From Streptomyces ambofaciens ATCC 23877 (lineage in GTDB: Bacteria > Actinomycetota > Actinomycetes > Streptomycetales > Streptomycetaceae): DNA of 64,000 nucleotides. The DNA lies in the NCBI RefSeq assembly GCF_001267885.1, contig NZ_CP012382.1, positions 1,847,001-1,911,000 of the forward strand, in the 5' to 3' direction. The notes under the pieces are model-generated. The model did not search any database. It saw nothing but the letters and a program-made list of their open reading frames with translations, and was not told where the DNA came from. A program made the translations under genes and the position numbers. Below, one piece after another: positions 16,043 to 25,580 of this stretch. Position 1 is the first letter of the stretch; each line of letters starts with the position of its first letter.

Positions 16043-17215
16043 TCAGCAGCTGCAACCGCAGTCGCAGCCGTCGCACCCGCATCCGTCGTCGCCGCAGCAG
16101 TTGCCGCAGCAGTCGCAGCATTCACAGCAGTTGCCGCAGTCGCCGCTGGAACAGGGCGACTGCTTCTCCTCCCCGCTCCACGGGTCGTGGTACGTGCCGC
16201 AGCACATCTGGCACGTACACGCCAGCCCCAGCCACACCGCGCACCCCGCGAGCAGCCCTCGACGGTCCCGGCGCGGCGGCTCCGGAGGCATCGGCGCACC
16301 GGGGCCGCCGGGGGCGCCCGGAGGGGCGTACGGATGGCTGCCGTGGGCGCACGAGACGGTGCCGAATGCGCGGTCGACCGAGTTGCCCAGCTCGTGCACG
16401 AGCAGCCGGTGCACCAGCCGCCCGTCGTCGAACTCCGCCTCGCGCAGCGCGAGCCGCACCCCGTGCACGGCGTCGTCCGCCAGCCGCCGGGCCTCCGTGA
16501 GCGGGGTCCCGGTGGCGGTGAGCGGGTTCCAGGCACCCGACGCGGCGTCAGTTTCCCTGTCCTCCACGGCGTCGAGCAGGTGGGCGAGCCGGCCGAAGAG
16601 CCGCCCGGCCTCGGCCAGCGGCTCGGCGTTGTGCGGCCGGCCGGCGAGGTGGGCGGTGTGCGCGAACGCGGCGGCGGTCGCGGTCTCGGTCGGCTCGGTG
16701 ACGGTGAGCAGCGGCGTGCCGAGCCCGGCGAGCGCCTCGATGCCGCCCTGCCGGTCCACGGCGTCGACCAGTACGGCGGTGTCGAAACCGACGGCACCGC
16801 CACCGCGGGCACCGGCGGCGTCCCAGCCCGCGGCGACCCGGCGGGCGGCCCGGGCCACCGGACGGCGGGCCAGCATCCCGTCCCCGTCGGCGACATGGTC
16901 GCGCACCTTGGCCGAGGCCAGCACGAGCGAGACGGCCGCCGCGAGCCGGGCTCCCTCACCGTGTGCGACGGACGCGGTGCGCATCCCGCGCAACGGACAG
17001 GGCCCGGCGGTGCGCCGTCCGGCACCCGCTCCCTTCTCCCCGGACTGAGCCTCCGTCAAAACCGATATGAGCAGTCCGTCATAGTTCGTCACGATGCGCG
17101 CGAGCTGGCCGTGATCCTTGCGCAAGGCGAGACACAACCCGCACAAATGCGCCATCCACTGGCTCGTGAGGCTCTCTCCGAGCCGGTGCCTGCAAGGCCT
17201 GACTATTCCGAACAC
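16043..17215 (-). CDS. DUF5685-like protein with cysteine-rich tail
   Basis: The 390-residue protein starts FGIVRPCRHRLGESL...MAHLCGLCLALRKDHGQLARIVTNYDG, a Cys/His-containing N-terminus typical of DUF5685. The middle is Ala-rich and helical. Residues 305-340 are Pro/Gly-rich. A hydrophobic stretch (LLAGCAVWLGLACTCQMCC, about 327-345) precedes a final 45-residue tail with some 20 cysteines in CC, CxxCC and CxC spacing, plus Asp and Gly. That tail looks like a metal-binding or metal-cluster segment, or a maturation substrate. The GTG at 17215 follows GGGGGAATGTC. Its function is not known. Confidence 0.75.
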   Translation of the reverse strand: MFGIVRPCRHRLGESLTSQWMAHLCGLCLALRKDHGQLARIVTNYDGLLISVLTEAQSGEKGAGAGRRTAGPCPLRGMRTASVAHGEGARLAAAVSLVLASAKVRDHVADGDGMLARRPVARAARRVAAGWDAAGARGGGAVGFDTAVLVDAVDRQGGIEALAGLGTPLLTVTEPTETATAAAFAHTAHLAGRPHNAEPLAEAGRLFGRLAHLLDAVEDRETDAASGAWNPLTATGTPLTEARRLADDAVHGVRLALREAEFDDGRLVHRLLVHELGNSVDRAFGTVSCAHGSHPYAPPGAPGGPGAPMPPEPPRRDRRGLLAGCAVWLGLACTCQMCCGTYHDPWSGEEKQSPCSSGDCGNCCECCDCCGNCCGDDGCGCDGCDCGCSC

Positions 17216-17504
17216 GACATTCCCCCGTGGTTCGTACGACGCTGAGCTGCGGCATCGTACCGACCGACGGGTTCACCCGTACGCACCCGCCCTCACCCGT
17301 CCGCCGGGAAGAATCATATTTCACTCACAGTCAGCATCCGTTTGGGAAACGGCCCTTGGGACACAAGGACTCTCGACGGATTCGCTGTGCACCAGTACCG
17401 TCACAAACCCCCCGCGCGGCGTCTATCCACTTGGCGCGACGTCCGCATCATGGATGACCATAGGGATGCGGAAGCACGAAAGACCGCTGTGAGAGGAGGC
17501 GTCC

Positions 17505-17942
17505 ATGGGATCGGTACGCAAGGCGAGTGCGTGGCTCGGCCTCGTCGACGACAACGATGACGAGCGCTACTACGACGACGACTACACCGAGGGCACCGAG
17601 CCCCGGGACGCCTGGGTCACGGACCCCCGGGTGAAGGTGGCCTCGGACGTGGCCGAGGAGAAGGGCCGCCGCATCGCGACCGTCACCCCGGACAGCTTCC
17701 GGGACGCACGGTCCATCGGCGAGCTGTTCCGGGACGGGGTCCCGGTCATCATGAACCTGACGGCCATGGAGGCCACCGACGCCAAGCGGGTGGTCGACTT
17801 CGCGGCCGGCCTGATCTTCGGCCTGCGCGGCTCCATCGAGCGGGTGTCCACCCGGGTGTTCCTGCTGAGCCCGGCCGACACCCAGGTCATCAGCGGCGAA
17901 CCCGCCGCGCACCGTTCCGACGGTTTCTTCAACCAGAGCTGA
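17505..17942 (+). CDS. sflA: SepF-like cell division protein
   Basis: The 145-residue protein opens [19 protein letters not shown], the N-terminal amphipathic helix and acidic linker of SepF proteins. The conserved SepF (DUF552) core spans about 55-130: [60 protein letters not shown]. SepF-like proteins link FtsZ filaments to the membrane. In Streptomyces, two SepF-like paralogues outside the dcw cluster, SflA and SflB, affect branching and septum placement; the sequence and location here match what I recall for SflA. AGGAGG at 17493-17498 precedes the ATG. An unusually long 5' gap of about 290 bp separates it from the divergent gene. Confidence 0.88.
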   Translation: MGSVRKASAWLGLVDDNDDERYYDDDYTEGTEPRDAWVTDPRVKVASDVAEEKGRRIATVTPDSFRDARSIGELFRDGVPVIMNLTAMEATDAKRVVDFAAGLIFGLRGSIERVSTRVFLLSPADTQVISGEPAAHRSDGFFNQS

Positions 17943-17969
17943 GGCGGGGCCACGCACCACGGCCCCGCC
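17943..17969. terminator. hairpin between sflA and the acyl-CoA dehydrogenase gene
   Basis: GGCGGGGCC (17943-17951) pairs perfectly with GGCCCCGCC (17961-17969) around a 9-nt loop. It begins directly after the sflA stop codon and lies 17 bp from the stop of the convergent gene. A run of C follows on the plus strand. Confidence 0.75.
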
Positions 17970-17985
17970 CCCCCCCGCCGGACGC

Positions 17986-19176
17986 CTACCGGAAGGCGTC
18001 GAGTCCGGTGAGCGCCTTGCCCAGCACCAGCTGGTGCATCTCGACGGTGCCCTCGTAGGTGAGCACCGATTCCAGGTTCGTCGCGTGCCGCATCACGGGG
18101 TATTCGAGGGAGATCCCGTTGGCGCCGAGGATCGTGCGGGCCGTACGGCAGATGTCGATGGCCTCGCGTACGTTGTTGAGCTTGCCGAAGCTGACCTGCT
18201 CGGGACGCAGGCGGCCGGCGTCCATGCGCCGCCCCAGGTGGTGGGCGAGCAGGATCCCCTTGTGCAGTTCGACCGCCATGTCGGCGAGCTTGGCCTGGGT
18301 CAGCTGGAAGCCGCCGATGGGCCGCCCGAACTGCTCCCGCGACTTCGCGTACTCCACGGCCGCCTCGAAGGAGCTGCGGGCCGCGCCCATCGACCCCCAG
18401 ACGATGCCGTAACGGGCGTGCGTGAGGCAGCTGAGCGGTCCGCGCAGACCGGTGACCTCGGGCAGCACGGCGTCGGCGGGCAGCCGTACGCCGTCGAGGA
18501 CCAGCTCACTGGTGACGCTGGCGCGCAGCGACCACTTGTGCTTGATCTCGGGCGCGGAGAACCCGGCGCTGTCCGTCGGGACCACGAACCCGCGGATGCC
18601 TTCCTCGGTCTGCGCCCACACCACGGCGACACCGGCCACGGACCCGTTGGTGATCCACATCTTGCGTCCGTCGAGCACCCAGTCGCCGCCGTCCCGCTTG
18701 GCGCGGGTGCGCATGTGGGCCGGGTCGGAGCCGTGGTCGGGTTCGGTCAGCCCGAAGCAGCCGATGACCTCGCCGGCGGCCATCCGCGGCAGCCACGTCT
18801 CCTTCTGCTCCTCGCTGCCGAAGCGGTGGATGGCGTACATGGCGAGGGAGCCCTGCACGGAGACCAGGGAGCGGATGCCGGAGTCGGCCGCCTCCAGCTC
18901 CAGACAGGCCAGCCCGTACTGCACGGCGCTCGCGCCGGCGCAGCCGTACCCCTCCAGCGACATGCCCAGGGCGCCGATGCCGCCGAGCTCGCGGGCCAGC
19001 TCCCGGATGCCGGGCAGCTCACCCTTCTCGTACCAGTCCGCGACGTACGGCAGCACCCGGTCCGCGGCCCAGTCCCGCACGGTGTCGCGGACCGCCAGAT
19101 CCTCCGGCTCCAGAAGGTCGTCGACGCCGAGCGGATCGGCGGGGTCGAACGCGGGCGGCTTGGGGGACACGGCCAT
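17986..19176 (-). CDS. acyl-CoA dehydrogenase, glutaryl-CoA dehydrogenase type
   Basis: The 396-residue FAD enzyme has the full acyl-CoA dehydrogenase plan: N-terminal helical domain, mid-domain with FGLTEPDHGSDP and WITNGSVAGVAVVWAQ, and C-terminal helical domain. The catalytic base is Glu in LTYEGTVEMHQLVLGKALTG, about residue 370, which is where the glutaryl-CoA dehydrogenases carry it. These enzymes oxidise and decarboxylate glutaryl-CoA to crotonyl-CoA in lysine and tryptophan breakdown. The ATG at 19176 follows GGAGGGTG. It is divergent from nothing close by; the MFS gene upstream reads in the same direction. Confidence 0.85.
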   Translation of the reverse strand: MAVSPKPPAFDPADPLGVDDLLEPEDLAVRDTVRDWAADRVLPYVADWYEKGELPGIRELARELGGIGALGMSLEGYGCAGASAVQYGLACLELEAADSGIRSLVSVQGSLAMYAIHRFGSEEQKETWLPRMAAGEVIGCFGLTEPDHGSDPAHMRTRAKRDGGDWVLDGRKMWITNGSVAGVAVVWAQTEEGIRGFVVPTDSAGFSAPEIKHKWSLRASVTSELVLDGVRLPADAVLPEVTGLRGPLSCLTHARYGIVWGSMGAARSSFEAAVEYAKSREQFGRPIGGFQLTQAKLADMAVELHKGILLAHHLGRRMDAGRLRPEQVSFGKLNNVREAIDICRTARTILGANGISLEYPVMRHATNLESVLTYEGTVEMHQLVLGKALTGLDAFR

Positions 19177-19287
19177 GGAACACCCTCCGGGACGTGAAAA
19201 CTAGCGCTGCTAGTCGCGGTTCTCGTGCCGACGTTACGGTGCGGTGTCCCGCACGTCCACCATGCTCACCCGGGCGTCACCCGGGGC

Positions 19288-20892
19288 TCACACGGAGACC
19301 CGGGACTTCGACGCGTCCCGGGGGCCGGGCACGGAGACCGCCTCCCCCTCGCACTGCATCACCCGAGGCAGCCGCAAGGCCATCACGGCCCCCAGCAACA
19401 GCAGTCCCGCGCTCACCACCAGGGTCACGTGCAGCCCGTGCACGAACGCGTCGGCGGCGGCCCGCCGCAACGCGGCCCCCGCGGGCCCGCCGAGCTGCGC
19501 CGCGACCTCGTACGCCTCCCCCAGCGAATGCCCCGCCGCCACCGAAGCCGGTGCCGGCACCCCGGGCACGCCCCCCGTGAGCCCCGGGGCGTACGCCACG
19601 TTCATCACGGTGCCCAGCAGCGCGATCCCGATCCCGGCGCCCAGCTGGTACGACGTCTCCCCGATCGCCGCCGCCCCGCCGGCCTGCGCCTGCGGCGCCT
19701 CGCTCAGCATCGACTCGTACGCCCCGAACAGCGTCGTCTCCAGACCGAAGCCGAGCAGCACGAACCCCGACAGCATCAGCGCGCAGTTGTCGGTCCGGCC
19801 CAACGCCGTCAGCAGCACCACCGCGAAGGCCGTCAGACAGAAGCCCGCGCACACCATCCGCCGCGGCCCGAACCGCCGCAGCATCCGAGCGCCCGCGAGC
19901 CCCGCCGCCATCGCCGCGAGGGTCAGCGGCACCAGCCGCAGCCCCGTCTGCAGCGGGGACAGCCCGAGCACGAGCTGGAGGTACTGGGCGGCGATCAGCT
20001 CCAGACCCACCAGCGCCAGCATCGCCAGCACGATGCACCCCACCGACGTGCTGAAGGCCGGGCGGCGGAACATCGTGAGGTCCACCAGCGGATGGGCGCG
20101 CCGCCGCTGCCGCCGGACGAACGCGGTCAGCAGGGCCGCTCCGACCACCAGCGGCACCACGGTGAGCACGCTCGCCACCGGCTCGCCACCGCCGAGCCGC
20201 TTCACGCCCAGGACGGCCCCGAACAGACCGCCCGCCGCCATCAGCGCGCCGACCACGTCCCAGGGCCCGCGGCCGTCGCCCTTCGACTCGGGCAGCAGCA
20301 GCCGCCCCACCGGCAGGCTGACCAGCATCAGCGGGATGTTGACCAGGAAGACCGAGCCCCACCAGAAGTGCTCCAGCAGGAACCCGCCGAGCAGGGGCCC
20401 GACCGCCGCGCCGACCGCGGCCACGGCGCTCCAGACACCGATGGCCAGCGCCCGCTCCCGCCGGTCGGGGAAGACCTGCCGCAGGATCGACAGCGTCGCC
20501 GGCATGATCATGGCGCCGCCCACACCGAGCAGCGCCCGGGCGAGGATCAGGACCTGGGCGTTGTCGGCGAGCGCCGCGAGCGCGGAGGCCACCCCGAAGA
20601 GCGCGTACCCCAGAAGCAGGATGCGTCTGCGGCCCACCCGGTCACCCAGCGTGCCGAACAGGATCAGCAGCGAGGCGCAGACGAGGGGGTAGACGTCGAC
20701 GATCCAGAGCAGTTCGATCGCGCCGGGCCGCAGGTCCTCGGTGACGGCGGGGACCGCCACGTGCAGCACGGTCGCGTCCACCGCGACCAGCAGCAGGCTG
20801 ACGCAGAGGACGACCAGGACGACCCAGCGGTTGGCACCGGCCCCGGCCGTCCGACGGCGCAGCGCGGTGGCAGCCGTGGTCGTCCCGGACAT
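19288..20892 (-). CDS. MFS drug-efflux transporter, 14-TMS DHA2 type
   Basis: The 534-residue membrane protein has about 14 predicted helices. Motif A is in GTLGDRVGRRRILLLGY near residue 85, and motif C-like residues are in WSAVAAVGAAVGPLLGGFLLEHFWWGSVFLVNIP. This is the DHA2 drug:H+ antiporter family (EmrB/QacA-like), which exports drugs or natural products. The ATG at 20892 follows GGAGG by 7 bp; the open frame extends much further but without conservation. It is divergent from the mannosyltransferase-like gene. The substrate cannot be read from sequence. Confidence 0.9.
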   Translation of the reverse strand: MSGTTTAATALRRRTAGAGANRWVVLVVLCVSLLLVAVDATVLHVAVPAVTEDLRPGAIELLWIVDVYPLVCASLLILFGTLGDRVGRRRILLLGYALFGVASALAALADNAQVLILARALLGVGGAMIMPATLSILRQVFPDRRERALAIGVWSAVAAVGAAVGPLLGGFLLEHFWWGSVFLVNIPLMLVSLPVGRLLLPESKGDGRGPWDVVGALMAAGGLFGAVLGVKRLGGGEPVASVLTVVPLVVGAALLTAFVRRQRRRAHPLVDLTMFRRPAFSTSVGCIVLAMLALVGLELIAAQYLQLVLGLSPLQTGLRLVPLTLAAMAAGLAGARMLRRFGPRRMVCAGFCLTAFAVVLLTALGRTDNCALMLSGFVLLGFGLETTLFGAYESMLSEAPQAQAGGAAAIGETSYQLGAGIGIALLGTVMNVAYAPGLTGGVPGVPAPASVAAGHSLGEAYEVAAQLGGPAGAALRRAAADAFVHGLHVTLVVSAGLLLLGAVMALRLPRVMQCEGEAVSVPGPRDASKSRVSV

Positions 20893-21153
20893 GCACGTAC
20901 CTCCAAGATGTTCCCTCGCGTCCGGCGGGCTGCGCGGGGGTGGGGACTCCCCTGCGGCTCGGCCGGAGAGGAGCGGTGCCTCCGGGCCGTGCAACGGAAC
21001 GCGAGTGACTGGCCAGAGTACGCGAGAGCGTCCACCACGCACGTGGCGGGCCTCACACCTGCCGCGTCGTGCGTGTGGCATCCGCCACTGCGCCCGTGTC
21101 CCCACCCGCCCCGGCGGGCGGGGCGCCCTCGTACCCGGCAGATAATCGGGTCC

Positions 21154-22320
21154 GTGACCGATCTTGAAACGTCCGCGGCGGGCCGCGGGGCCCTGCGCCG
21201 GGCCGCCCCGGCGCTCCTCGGCTACGCGGCCGTGCGCGCCCTGGGCCTGCTGGCCCTGGCCCTGTGGAGCGCCGCGCGCGACAAGAGCGCGTACACGCTG
21301 CTGACCGCCCGCTGGGACTCCCTCTGGTACACCAGGGTCGCCGAGCTGGGTTACGGCTACGAGGTGCGCCTGCCGGGCGGCGACGTCCACTCCAACCTGG
21401 CCTTCTTCCCGCTCCTCCCTTGGCTGGAGCGGCTCGGCGCGGCGGTCTCGCCCCTGTCGTACGCGGACGCGGGCTTCGTCGTGAGCCTGCTCGCCTCGCT
21501 CGCCGCGGCCTGGGGGATCTTCGCCGTGACGGAGTGGGTGTACGGCCGCCGCGCGGGGGTCTGCGCGGTGCTGCTGTGGGCCGTGCTGCCGGTCGGCGTC
21601 GTGCAGTCGATGGCGTACAGCGAGTCCCTCTTCACCGCCCTGGCCGCCTGGTCGCTGTATGCGGTGCTGACCGGACGCTGGGTGACTGCGGGGGTGCTGG
21701 CCGCGCTGGCCGGGCTGACCCGCCCGGTGGGGCTCGCGGTGGCGGCGGCGGTGTGGGTGGCCGCGATCGCGGCACACGTACGCGGCCGGGACGGCGCCGC
21801 CCCGGAGCGCCCCCGCGGTGACGCCGCGCGCCGCGTGCTGGGGATGCTGCTGGCGCCCCTGGGTGCCGCCGGTTACGTGCTGTGGGTCGGCCACCGCACC
21901 GGCGGGGGCCCGCTCGGCTATCTGGACGTCCAGGCCGGCTGGCGCAACGGCTTCGACGGGGGCGCGGCCTTCGCCCGCTTCGTCGCCGGGAAGTTCACCT
22001 CGTTCCCGTCGGCCCTGGCGGGCGTCGGACTCGTCGTCGGAGTCGCCGCGCTCGTGTGGCTGTACGTCGTGTGCGTACGGCAGCGCCAACCGCTCGCCCT
22101 GCTGGTGTACGCGGGGTTCGTGATCGCCCTCGCGCTGTGCGCGTCGAGCTACTTCGGCTCCAAACCGCGGCTGCTGCTGCCCGCCTTCCCGCTGCTGCTG
22201 CCCCTGGCCCTGGCCCTGGCCCGGCTGCGGACCTCCAGGTCGGCGCTGGTCGTGGGCGGCGTCGCGGTGGCGTCGGCGGTCTACGGGGCGTTCTGGCTGA
22301 ACGGCTCCGGCCCGCCCTGA
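21154..22320 (+). CDS. membrane mannosyltransferase-like protein (PIG-V / GT-C type)
   Basis: The 388-residue polytopic protein has about nine or ten transmembrane helices. An Asp-containing motif in the first outside loop, TARWDSLWYTRVAELGYGYE (about 45-64), matches the RWDxxWYxxIAxxGY motif of the PIG-V-like GT-C glycosyltransferases, which use lipid-linked sugars such as polyprenyl-phosphate mannose. It probably adds a mannose to a surface lipid or protein. The GTG at 21154 fits the domain start; no strong ribosome site is visible before it, so the start is less certain. No partner gene is obvious. Confidence 0.75.
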   Translation: MTDLETSAAGRGALRRAAPALLGYAAVRALGLLALALWSAARDKSAYTLLTARWDSLWYTRVAELGYGYEVRLPGGDVHSNLAFFPLLPWLERLGAAVSPLSYADAGFVVSLLASLAAAWGIFAVTEWVYGRRAGVCAVLLWAVLPVGVVQSMAYSESLFTALAAWSLYAVLTGRWVTAGVLAALAGLTRPVGLAVAAAVWVAAIAAHVRGRDGAAPERPRGDAARRVLGMLLAPLGAAGYVLWVGHRTGGGPLGYLDVQAGWRNGFDGGAAFARFVAGKFTSFPSALAGVGLVVGVAALVWLYVVCVRQRQPLALLVYAGFVIALALCASSYFGSKPRLLLPAFPLLLPLALALARLRTSRSALVVGGVAVASAVYGAFWLNGSGPP

Positions 22321-22558
22321 CCGGCCCGGGACACCCGATGGCCGCCGGGAGAATTCCGTACCAGCATTCGGTTAACGAATTCATAAGCACGATAAAACCG
22401 CCGACCGGACCGATCAAAGGAATTGAAGTCCGCAGCCCGCCCGGATTGCGGATTCCTCGGAAATAAACCGCCTCCTGAGAGCAATCCCACATCACATCGT
22501 CATCACAAAGCCGTTGATTCGGCCGGGATCACTCCTCACTCGCTGTAACGTCGATTGG

Positions 22559-23575
22559 GTGCGTACCGAACGGAAGCTCACCCGTCTGGACCGGGTGTTC
22601 GCGAGACTGGACCGGGAGCCGGAACGACCGGCGCTCCTGGACGTGCCGGAGATGAGCCGGCACAGGTTCGCGCTGTTCGCCGGAACCCTCGCGTTCTACG
22701 TCGCGATCGTGTGGGCCGTCCTGATCACCTCGTGGCTGGTCCGCCTCGACTGGCAGGTCATGTTCTTCCGGCCCTACCAGCAGTGGCCCGGCATCCACGC
22801 GTTCGTCGACTACTACGTGGTGCTGGGCCAGCGCGGCCCCACCGCGGTGATGGTCACGGCCTGGCTGGGCTGGCGGTCCTGGCGGCAGCACACCCTGCGC
22901 CCGCTGATCGCGCTCGGCGTCTCGCTGCTCCTGCTGAACGTCACGGTCGGGGCCGCCAAGTACGGCATGGGCCGGCTGGGGCCGCACTACGCGACCACGA
23001 TCGGTTCGAACGAGATGTGGCTCGGCGGGGATATATTTCCGAGCGGTCACACCGCGAACGCCGTCGTGACCTGGGGCATCCTGGCCTACCTGGCCTCGAC
23101 GCCCAGGGCGCGGCGCTGGCTGTCGGCCCTGTCGGCGGTGGTCTCGCTCGGGGTGGGCATGTCCACCGTCTACCTCGGTACGCACTGGCTCAGCGACGTG
23201 CTCCTCGGCTGGGCCGCGGGGCTGCTGATCCTGCTGGCGCTGCCGTGGTTCGAGCCGCTGATCACCCGCGCCGAGGCCTGGATCCTCGGCCTGCGCGACC
23301 GCTGGTACGCCCGCCCGGGCCGTCCGGGAGGCGCGAAGCGGCCGGCCGGTCCGCCCGTGGTCGTCTCCCCGCCCGCCTCCGTCCAGGAGGGGACCCCGGC
23401 CCGCGAGCCGGTCGCCGCGCCCCGCACCCGGGCTCCGGCGTATCTGGCCCCGGGCCCGCACACGGCCCGCTCGGACCGTACGCCGGTGACCCCGGCCGGC
23501 AGCCGCCGGCCGCCGCACGCCGACCGGCACCCGCGCAACACGGCCCCCGCCGCACGGCAGGTCTCGGGCGGCTGA
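22559..23575 (+). CDS. PAP2 family membrane phosphatase
   Basis: The 338-residue protein has an N-terminal cytoplasmic stretch, about six transmembrane helices (from FALFAGTLAFYVAIVWAVLI) and a Pro/Arg/Ala-rich C-terminal tail of about 100 residues. Signature motifs are present: KYGMGRLGP (a variant of KX6RP), PSGHT (motif 2) and STVYLGTHWLSDVLLG (motif 3, with catalytic His and Asp). PAP2 enzymes dephosphorylate phospholipids or undecaprenyl diphosphate. I chose the GTG at 22559; an upstream TTG frame start would add unconserved residues, and there is no good ribosome site, so a leaderless message is possible. Confidence 0.83.
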   Translation: MRTERKLTRLDRVFARLDREPERPALLDVPEMSRHRFALFAGTLAFYVAIVWAVLITSWLVRLDWQVMFFRPYQQWPGIHAFVDYYVVLGQRGPTAVMVTAWLGWRSWRQHTLRPLIALGVSLLLLNVTVGAAKYGMGRLGPHYATTIGSNEMWLGGDIFPSGHTANAVVTWGILAYLASTPRARRWLSALSAVVSLGVGMSTVYLGTHWLSDVLLGWAAGLLILLALPWFEPLITRAEAWILGLRDRWYARPGRPGGAKRPAGPPVVVSPPASVQEGTPAREPVAAPRTRAPAYLAPGPHTARSDRTPVTPAGSRRPPHADRHPRNTAPAARQVSGG

Positions 23576-23625
23576 CCCGTCCGCACGGCGACGCGCAGGC
23601 CGGTACGCACCGCCCTCCCCGCGTC

Positions 23626-23841
23626 TCAGCCCTTCCAGGAACGGGTCACGCGACCGTCCTTCACCTCGAAGTTGAGGCGGCCCACGCGGTACTCCATGGT
23701 GATGATCGTCCCCGGTGCCAGTGACCGCACCGTCGACCAGCCCCGCTCCCGGGCGAGCCGCTCGGCGGCGCCGGATTCGAGGCCGACATAAGTGTCCGGA
23801 CTGTCCTGGGGTTCGGCCGGTGGTGTCGGAATCGGTGCCAT
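23626..23841 (-). CDS. I78 family peptidase inhibitor
   Basis: The 71-residue protein matches the I78 inhibitor family: the helix GLESGAAERLARERGWSTVRSLAPG, then TIITMEYRVGRLNFEVKDGRVTRSWKG, where DRLNVxxDxxxxVxRV-like residues form the second strand. I78 inhibitors bind serine endopeptidases. It has no signal peptide, so it would act in the cytoplasm unless exported otherwise. The window also encodes two streptogrisin-type proteases, although 8 kb away. The gene is isolated in orientation, ending 50 bp from the convergent PAP2 gene. Confidence 0.8.
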   Translation of the reverse strand: MAPIPTPPAEPQDSPDTYVGLESGAAERLARERGWSTVRSLAPGTIITMEYRVGRLNFEVKDGRVTRSWKG

Positions 23842-24153
23842 GTCGCCACGCTAAGCCCTGCCCCTCGGACGGGGAAGCCCAGGCCGGTAACAGGGATCAC
23901 AGATGCCCCTCCGGTCACACTTCTGTCACAGGATCACTGACCGCGTTTTGGTCGGGCGACGCCACTCGGAAGGATGGTTTCGTACTCCTTCCGGGGCCGC
24001 GAAAGGTGAATTACCGCGTGTCGCCCCACTCCGTCGAATAAACGCACGGAAAAGTCCCGCGGAGCGTCCTCGGGCCCCTGCGCATTCCGGACTCGAACGG
24101 TCCCGAACCCGCTTGCGGGGAGCGGTCACCGGCACAGGAAACACATCCGCTTC
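23842..24153. other. intergenic region
   Basis: This 312-bp stretch separates the I78 inhibitor start (minus) from the stop of the WYL regulator (minus). It has a lower-GC part from about 23890 to 24000 that could hold the inhibitor promoter. I see no gene with codon bias, hairpin, repeat or RNA-like structure. Confidence 0.5.
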
Positions 24154-25149
24154 TCACAGGGTCTCCACCTCCACCCCGGGCCGCTCGGCCCGGGACAGGG
24201 CACGGGTGAGCCGGTCGCGTGCCGCCCCGATCGCCTCCGTCAGCCCGGCCGGCTCCAGCACCTCGAACTCGAAGCCCAGCAGCATGACGTGCACCACCAT
24301 GACGTCCAGGCTCCCGGCGCCGGTGCGCAGGAGGCAGCTGCCGGGCCCCTCCGCCTCCAGGACCCCCGCGGTGGGCGAGATCCGCTCGGCGGCCTCCGCC
24401 AGCGGGACCAGCAGCCGCACGACCGCGTGTGTGGCGTACGCGCGCGTGGACACACCCTCGGAGACGTAGGCGGCCAGGTCCTCGGCCGGCGGCTCACGCG
24501 GGACGAAGCGGGGGCCGTGCGGGGGCCTGGGCGAGACGCGGTCCACCCGGAAGGTGCGCCAGTCGGCTCGGTCGAGATCGAAGGCGACCAGGTACCAGCG
24601 GCGCTCGGAGCAGACCAGCCGGTACGGCTCGACGGTGCGGCGGCTGTCGGTCCCGTCGTGGCCCCGGTACGCGAAACGCAGCCGCTCCCCGTCCCGGCAC
24701 AGGTGGGCCAGCTCGGTCAGGACCGCCGGATCGACGGTGGACGGCTGCGGGTCGCGCAGCATCGGCACGGTGAAGGCGTTGAGGGCGCCCACCCGGCGCC
24801 GCAGCCGGCTCGGCAGCACCTGCTCCAGCTTGGCGAGGGCGCGTACGGAGGTCTCGCCGATGCCCTCGATGCCCTGCCCCGCCGCCGTACGCAGCCCCAC
24901 GGCCACGGCGACCGCCTCGTCGTCGTCCAGCAGCAGCGGCGGCAGCTCGGCGCCGGCGCCCAGCTGGTAGCCGCCGCCGGTGCCGGGGCTGGCGTTGACG
25001 GGGTAGCCCAGCTCGCGCAGCCGGTCCACGTCCCGGCGCACCGTGCGCGGGGAGACGCCGAGCCGGTCGGCCAGGTCGGGGCCGGACCACTCGCGGTGGG
25101 CCTGGAGGAGGGAGAGCAGGCGCAGCAGTCGTGCCGAGGTCTCGAGCAT
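24154..25149 (-). CDS. WYL domain transcriptional regulator (YafY-like)
   Basis: The 331-residue protein begins with an HTH_11-type domain (ETSARLLRLLSLLQAHREWSGPDLADRLGVSPRTVRRDVDRLRELGYPV). A WYL domain follows around residues 145-230 (SRRTVEPYRLVCSERRWYLVAFDLDRADWRTFRVDRV, with W-Y-L in RRWYLVAF). A WCX-type C-terminal domain completes it. WYL domains bind nucleic acid or nucleotide ligands and control DNA repair, phage defence or metabolism genes. The ATG at 25149 fits the HTH start; the longer upstream frame is unconserved. It has no obvious adjacent target. Confidence 0.88.
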   Translation of the reverse strand: MLETSARLLRLLSLLQAHREWSGPDLADRLGVSPRTVRRDVDRLRELGYPVNASPGTGGGYQLGAGAELPPLLLDDDEAVAVAVGLRTAAGQGIEGIGETSVRALAKLEQVLPSRLRRRVGALNAFTVPMLRDPQPSTVDPAVLTELAHLCRDGERLRFAYRGHDGTDSRRTVEPYRLVCSERRWYLVAFDLDRADWRTFRVDRVSPRPPHGPRFVPREPPAEDLAAYVSEGVSTRAYATHAVVRLLVPLAEAAERISPTAGVLEAEGPGSCLLRTGAGSLDVMVVHVMLLGFEFEVLEPAGLTEAIGAARDRLTRALSRAERPGVEVETL

Positions 25150-25580
25150 GGCACCGAGTCTGCCGTCCGTCGCGGACAGGTGCGGTCCGCGATCCTCAGT
25201 CCGCCAGGACGGCGACGGACACCGACAGGTCGTCGTACGGCAGCCGCACTGCTTGTCCGTGTCCGATGGCGAAGTGGTCACGGTCAGGACACTTCCGGTC
25301 ACCCGGTTAATTCACTGATTTCCTGATATGTCGACTGTCCAGCGTCCGCGCGACCACCACCCCCATCGGCTCAACACCGTTGCGCGGCAGTCCACTTGGG
25401 CAGGGACGAGCACCGCGGGCCGAGCGGCGGCCGGCCGTGTCCCGCGGTTCGATTCCCTTGGCCATGGGCGTGACTCCGGCCACAGATCACCCGTTGTCTC
25501 TGCATGAGCCGGGGACCGCCCGGACCACGGCCCGGGAGCCACCCGGTCCGGCCATGCACCGCATCCCGAGGGAGCCACCC
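25150..25580. other. intergenic region between divergent genes
   Basis: These 431 bp lie between the WYL regulator and the unknown protein at 25581, both reading outward. An AT-richer patch at about 25300-25330 (TTAATTCACTGATTTCCTGATAT) could be a promoter. The plus-strand open frame runs through most of it, but its G/C third-position bias is weak before 25581. No hairpin or repeat was seen. Confidence 0.45.

Noticed and set aside
14360..17245. Plus-strand open frame of 961 codons
   Set aside because: It crosses a protease gene, a DUF1684 gene and the DUF5685-like gene on the other strand, and its product matches nothing.
19225..21153. Plus-strand frame upstream of the mannosyltransferase-like gene
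   Set aside because: It is antisense to the MFS gene. Only the part after 21154 has family motifs and normal composition.
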